From an uncultured Bacteroidales bacterium (GTDB taxonomy: Bacteria > Bacteroidota > Bacteroidia > Bacteroidales > UBA932): a DNA stretch of 64,000 nucleotides. Below, piece by piece: positions 60,153 to 64,000 of this stretch. The DNA is taken from positions 1 to 64,000 of the forward strand of contig ONJB01000010.1 of assembly GCA_900318015.1 (NCBI GenBank), given 5' to 3'. Position 1 is the stretch's first letter, and each line of letters starts with the position of its first letter. Under the pieces are notes generated by a model. The model did not search any database. It saw nothing but the letters and a program-made list of their open reading frames with translations, and had not been told where the DNA came from. Made by a program: the position numbers and the translations under genes.

Positions 60153-62783
60153 TTATCTTTTGACGATGGTTTCATGGTATTCCTTTCCTCCGAACTTGAG
60201 GAAGAGTCCGTACTGTCCCGGAGCGAAGGAGGTGAAATCGACCTGGGCAGGATTGAAAGCGCTCGCATTGACCGTTCCTTCCCAGACGGTGGAACCGGTC
60301 GCGGAAACCACCTTGATGCCCGTGCTTTCCTCGTTCATGCCGGTGGCGATGTGGAGATAATCCGACACCGGATTGGGATAGGCCTGATATTCGACACCGG
60401 ACTGGCGAACCAGCACCCGGAATGTGATGGAGGCTTTCTCTCCACGGGCGTCGATGGCATAAACCGTCACGGTAGAGGCACCGAAACCGATCGGAGTGAT
60501 GTGAAGGACACCGGAGTTCACCGTCGCATGCAGGACGGCAGGTGCCGTGTTTTCAGCATCATAGGTAAGCGGTTCACCATCAGGATCTTTGAAATATTCC
60601 GCCATAGGAATCTGGGCGGCATCGGACTGACCGCTGAGAAGCATGTCCGGAATATCCTTGACGGCCGCGGGCGGCGTATTGGGAAGGATCCGGTACGTGA
60701 GCGTGTAGGTCGATACGGCGTCGAATTCATCCATGGCCGTGATGACGGCCTGGTAGGTGCCGGACTCAACCTTGCTCCCGTCGATTCTGACGGTCTGTCC
60801 ACCAGCGGTTTCCGTCCAGGTTTCCGCCTTGGATCCGGGCGTGACTTCCGTGATGAAGACATGCTCGTCCGGGTCTGTGATGGTGAACGAAATCTCCTTG
60901 CTTTCAAAGCTGCGGATGGCCAGTCCTTCCGTCGGTTCGTCGGGCGTGATGACCGGTGGATTGTTGGCCGGGGTGGTGACGGTGAGCAGGTCCGATGCTT
61001 CCGAATAGGCGGGCTGCTTGTCGAAGCCGATGACCTTGAACCAGTAAGGAGTTTCGAACTTGAGGGACTTCAGGGTAGCGGTAATCGTCTCTCCGACCGA
61101 ATAAGGGGTGGAGATGATGGTGGTTTTCTTGACCCCTTTTCCGGTCTTGTCCTGGGTGGATTCGGCCACGGCATTCCGGTCCGTGCCGGAGAACAGGTAG
61201 TAACCGGCCGCCGGTATTTTGTCCGAACCGGTGACGGTCCAGGAGACCGTGATGGTGTTGGCCTTCGCCGTAGCGGACAGGTCCGTCACTTTCGCAGGGG
61301 TCCGGTCTTCCCCGTAGGTGAAGGCCGCCGTTGCATCCAGCATGACACCGATTTGCTGGACATCCAGGGAAATGGTAGGATTCTGGGCATTCAGCATCCT
61401 TTCGAGCAGCATCTCGCGCGTGAATCCGGGACCGCCGAAATAGGAGACCAGCAGGGCCGCCACGCCCGTAGCGTGCGGGCAGGCCATCGAAGTGCCCTGG
61501 AAATTGCCGTAGGCGTTGTTGGTCCAGGTATTATAGATCTGGCCGTAGTGATAGTCTCCACCGGTCGTGGAAACGTCCACCCAGTCTCCGTAGCAGGAAT
61601 AATAGGCACGGCCTCCGTTGGGGCCGATGGCGCCCACTGCGACAGCGCCCGGATATTCGGCCGGAGGACCCCAGGGCTTGCTATCGTTGCCGGCGGAGAA
61701 GAAGCAGACACCGCCCGCCATGGGACCGACCTGCTTGCCATTGGCGTCCATGCCGGCATACTTGTTAAAGTAATCGATGGCCGATTTCAAGGCCGAAGCA
61801 TATTCCCCGGTATTCGGCTGCAGGAAAAACTCATGGCTTTCCCGGGCTTCCTCGTCCTTGTAGGAGCCGTCGTCATTGCTGAAATCATAGCCCCAGCTGT
61901 TGTTGCAGAGGACGGCACCATGGTCTGCTCCCCATTTGATGGCGTTTTCGAAACCGCCGCTGCCTTCGCCCGAGAAGACTTGGCAGGAAATCAGGCGGAC
62001 ACCCGGAATTCCTTCCGCGGCGTCTCCGCCGGCCATCCCGGCGACACCGATGCCGTTGTTGTTGACGGCCCCGATGATGCCGGCCACATGGGTACCATGG
62101 TCGTCCGGCGTGATGTATGTGCTTTTGGTGGCGAAGTTGTAGCTGTTGGTCGCATCGGTGTTTCCGACCAGATCTTCATGATTGAGCTGGATACCGCCGT
62201 CCACGACCGTGACACCGACGGTAGAACTGCCCGTCGTATAATACTTCCAAACCGGAATGACCTGCATGTCGGCTCCGGCCACCCAGGCGGTGTTGGTTCC
62301 TTCATTGTGGTACTGCCACTGGGAGCTGAATTTCGGGTCATTGAAGGGATAGCTCATCCGTTTGGCCTTGATGACCGGTTCATAGGCGACGACGCCCTTC
62401 ACCTGGCGGAGGACATCCGCGGCGCGGTCTTTCTGGACGGAGGGGCTGAAATGGACCCGATACCAGCGGTGGAGTCCCATTTCCCGCGAGCGCGGTTCGA
62501 ATTCGCCGGCATCCGGGAAAATCCTTTCCAGGCCGGTCACGCCGATTTCGCCGACGGCCTCGTTGAAAGAGGCGGAGGCCCGGGTCGCCGGCATGCCCTG
62601 TTCGATCCACGCAACGGTCTCCTCATCCAGCAGGATGTTCGCCGTTCCGGGGACATAAATGCTTTCCGGTTGCTTTTCCTCCGGAGTGACCCGGGTGGCG
62701 ATTTCGGTTTCCATTTCCTGCTGACAGCCGGCCAGCAGGAAAAGCGCCAGGGCCCATCCGAAGGGAATCAATCTGTCCTTCAT
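60153..62783 (-). CDS. S8 (subtilisin-like) serine protease with Fn3 domain and T9SS sorting domain
   Basis: An 876-residue protein. Catalytic triad: Asp195 in VTVVDGGIQL, His229 in DDHGTHVAG and Ser432 in GTSMACPHATG; Asn294/295 in CNNSWG supplies the oxyanion hole. An inhibitor-like propeptide (about 70-150) precedes the catalytic domain (about 155-475). An Fn3 domain follows (about 490-590, PAKVTDLSATAKANTITVSW), then Ig-like repeats, then a C-terminal T9SS type A sorting domain starting YQAYPNPVSDYLHI and ending YHETIVKR. Oddly the N-terminus has a lipobox (LLAGC, Cys20), which is not the usual T9SS cargo signal. It is followed by the PorV/PorQ-like gene after 6 bases. Confidence 0.9.
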   Translation of the reverse strand: MKDRLIPFGWALALFLLAGCQQEMETEIATRVTPEEKQPESIYVPGTANILLDEETVAWIEQGMPATRASASFNEAVGEIGVTGLERIFPDAGEFEPRSREMGLHRWYRVHFSPSVQKDRAADVLRQVKGVVAYEPVIKAKRMSYPFNDPKFSSQWQYHNEGTNTAWVAGADMQVIPVWKYYTTGSSTVGVTVVDGGIQLNHEDLVGNTDATNSYNFATKSTYITPDDHGTHVAGIIGAVNNNGIGVAGMAGGDAAEGIPGVRLISCQVFSGEGSGGFENAIKWGADHGAVLCNNSWGYDFSNDDGSYKDEEARESHEFFLQPNTGEYASALKSAIDYFNKYAGMDANGKQVGPMAGGVCFFSAGNDSKPWGPPAEYPGAVAVGAIGPNGGRAYYSCYGDWVDVSTTGGDYHYGQIYNTWTNNAYGNFQGTSMACPHATGVAALLVSYFGGPGFTREMLLERMLNAQNPTISLDVQQIGVMLDATAAFTYGEDRTPAKVTDLSATAKANTITVSWTVTGSDKIPAAGYYLFSGTDRNAVAESTQDKTGKGVKKTTIISTPYSVGETITATLKSLKFETPYWFKVIGFDKQPAYSEASDLLTVTTPANNPPVITPDEPTEGLAIRSFESKEISFTITDPDEHVFITEVTPGSKAETWTETAGGQTVRIDGSKVESGTYQAVITAMDEFDAVSTYTLTYRILPNTPPAAVKDIPDMLLSGQSDAAQIPMAEYFKDPDGEPLTYDAENTAPAVLHATVNSGVLHITPIGFGASTVTVYAIDARGEKASITFRVLVRQSGVEYQAYPNPVSDYLHIATGMNEESTGIKVVSATGSTVWEGTVNASAFNPAQVDFTSFAPGQYGLFLKFGGKEYHETIVKR

Positions 62784-62787
62784 GGTT

Positions 62788-63486
62788 CTAGAGTAGATTT
62801 TCAGTCAGAAAATCAGCCACTTCCGTCAGGGATTCCGGCTGTGACCATTTGATCTTGTGTTCCTTGAAAAAGGCTTTCGCCTTGTCCTTGTCCAGCCCGG
62901 GGACGTCCATGACTTCCCGCTTCAGGGCCGGTACGATCCTGTTCCGACAGAACAGGATATAGGTCTTTTCCGCAATGGGAATTTCCTTGCCTCCCTCTTT
63001 GGAGGCGATGGCCTGGTTGATGTTGATCCCGGCGTTGCTGTCCATGGCCAGGCCGGCCACGTTCTGCGTGGCGGCGACGGAGGAGCTGACCCCGTATCCG
63101 ATACTGGCCTTGTTCAGCTGCTCCGTGTCCAGGAAAAGCGCCCGGACGGCGGCGCCGCCTTTCGACTCTGCCAGGACCTTGTACAGTTTTCCTGCCACGT
63201 TCACGAAGACATCCAGACCGACGCGAACGGAGAAGACTTTGAGCATGTCCGCCTCCATGATGTCCTCACCCTTGATGTAGTAGAGTTTCTGGTTCAAGAC
63301 GGACACATTGACCCTTCCGGTCAGGATGTCGTCCCCGGTATCGGAGCAGACGACGCCCTCGGTGAAATCCTCATACAGGAACGGCCAGGAGTCCTTCGGC
63401 TTGAAGGCCCATTTATCGCGGTTGGGCTGCGCAAAAGCGGGAAGGACGGCCATCATTCCCAGCAGCAGGAAAACGATTCTTTTCAT
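62788..63486 (-). CDS. secreted hypothetical protein linked to the T9SS protease
   Basis: A 232-residue protein from ATG 63486 with signal peptide MKRIVFLLLGMMAVLPAFAQ. The start before it (63525) falls in the upstream terminator hairpin. The mature part starts PNRDKWAFKPKDSWPFLYEDFTEG, followed by a beta-rich core (GRVNVSVLNQKLYYIKGEDIMEAD) and a helical C-terminal third (KAKAFFKEHKIKW, LTEVADFLTENLL). I do not recognise the family. It is 4 bases upstream of the S8 protease gene, hence co-transcribed and co-translated with it. A role as a chaperone, inhibitor or accessory for the protease is possible but unproven. Confidence 0.65.
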   Translation of the reverse strand: MKRIVFLLLGMMAVLPAFAQPNRDKWAFKPKDSWPFLYEDFTEGVVCSDTGDDILTGRVNVSVLNQKLYYIKGEDIMEADMLKVFSVRVGLDVFVNVAGKLYKVLAESKGGAAVRALFLDTEQLNKASIGYGVSSSVAATQNVAGLAMDSNAGININQAIASKEGGKEIPIAEKTYILFCRNRIVPALKREVMDVPGLDKDKAKAFFKEHKIKWSQPESLTEVADFLTENLL

Positions 63487-63510
63487 GGTTGCAAATAATA
63501 AAGGGTAAAA

Positions 63511-63538
63511 GGAGCCCGTCCGCAAGCGGACAGGCTCC
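63511..63538 (-). terminator. rho-independent terminator of the edge gene
   Basis: On the minus strand GGAGCCTGTCCGC pairs with GCGGACGGGCTCC around a 2-base loop, followed by TTTTACC. It separates the edge gene from the protease operon. Confidence 0.8.
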
Positions 63539-63557
63539 CTTCAAAAGCAGTAGAAAA

Positions 63558-64000
63558 TTAATTCTTCTTGTAGGTAACGCCACCCAGGAGGATTTCATAC
63601 CAACCGCTGGAGCTGGCAGCACCCCATGCATTCGGGATGAAGAGGGAACCGTCTTCCTGAATGTTGATGATGATGTCAGCCTCGGAGGATTCGGCATCAT
63701 TGGGATTGGGAGCGTCGAAACCGTAATAGTTCACACCGTTATAACCGGTAGCCTGACCGGCGGCGACGGTGATGACGGTCTTTTCCGCATTCAGCACGCC
63801 TCTGACGGGGCCCTTGAAGCCATTGCCACCCAGATAAGGCTCGAGGTTGGAGATGGAGAAGCTGTTCACATCACCTTCCCAAGCAGCCAACTCAATGGTG
63901 TGACCGCTGTAGTTATCGCCCCAGTAACCCATGCAATAGGAAGTCGTATAGGAACCGAAGTAATTGATGAGCGGATGGTCTTCGTCCTTGATGGTGAACT
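63558..64000 (-). CDS. secreted or surface protein, partial (5' end outside window)
   Basis: The last 147 codons of a minus-strand gene that continues past the window end; the ATG at 63932 is internal, as the frame stays open to 64000 (FTIKDEDHPLINYFGSYTT precedes it). The visible part is a beta-rich domain, with GYWGDNYSGHTIELAAWEGD, VNSFSISNLEPYLGGNGFKG and GSLFIPNAWGAAS, then a short end SGWYEILLGGVTYKKN. The pattern resembles C-terminal domains of large Bacteroidales surface lipoproteins, but I cannot name the family. A strong terminator follows it. Confidence 0.65.
   Translation of the reverse strand, partial: FTIKDEDHPLINYFGSYTTSYCMGYWGDNYSGHTIELAAWEGDVNSFSISNLEPYLGGNGFKGPVRGVLNAEKTVITVAAGQATGYNGVNYYGFDAPNPNDAESSEADIIINIQEDGSLFIPNAWGAASSSGWYEILLGGVTYKKN

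Overview
This 64 kb window is a chromosomal segment of a high-GC member of the Bacteroidota, most likely Bacteroidales. Four things point there. Promoters match the Bacteroidota -7 consensus TAnnTTTG. There are two type IX secretion (T9SS) hallmarks: a subtilase with a C-terminal sorting domain and a PorV/PorQ-like barrel. The SurA, OstA, LptC and PpiD envelope genes, the BlaI/M56-TonB module and frdAB are all of Bacteroidota type. There are no rRNA or tRNA genes, no phage genes and no cas genes. The genes are ordinary core and envelope genes, interrupted by one REP-type (RAYT-like) transposase locus.

Layout. 0-7 kb: small lipoprotein and barrel, a 0.5 kb non-coding region with a 154-bp structured element, a frameshifted GH31 alpha-xylosidase-like enzyme and a large zinc protease. 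7-20 kb: TonB-domain protein, YfhO-like membrane protein, glycosyltransferase, mutS, two Na+-dependent transporters, folA-thyA, galM, thioredoxin-like lipoprotein. 20-33 kb: two paralogous ~1,010-residue HExxH/propeller/barrel proteins flanking a SurA-SurA-OstA envelope-biogenesis cluster. 33-41 kb: galK, a nuclease and a BlaI / M56-TonB / TPR / outer-membrane receptor operon. 41-42.5 kb: the RAYT-like gene with a 154-bp element on each side. 42.5-54 kb: an EEP hydrolase, then coaX, barrel, TPR, lptC, ppiD-like and ychF on the minus strand, and mfd. 54.2-54.4 kb: an AT-rich intergenic region packed with DnaA-box-like 9-mers. 54.4-64 kb: ruvB, a truncated Ntn-hydrolase, frdAB without an adjacent cytochrome subunit, and a T9SS-related minus-strand cluster that runs off the end.

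Most notable: three 154-bp elements (1241-1394, 41030-41183, 42293-42446) share exactly the same 21-28-56-28-21 architecture. Only the hairpin arms, built on TGTACAAG and GAGACTTG, are conserved; the spacers differ almost completely in sequence but not in length. Two of the three bracket the RAYT-like gene and the third stands alone 40 kb away. This looks like a transposase with its structured, possibly non-autonomous, partner elements. Separately, a family of 26-27-bp hairpins of the form GAT-stem-loop-stem-ATGACG occurs six times, once inside a reading frame, once supplying a stop codon, and twice as identical copies bracketing frdAB.

Several genes carry coding indels: the GH31 enzyme, the OstA-like protein, one transporter and the zinc motif of the protease. 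They could be real decay or assembly error. All assignments come from reading the sequence; no database search was run.
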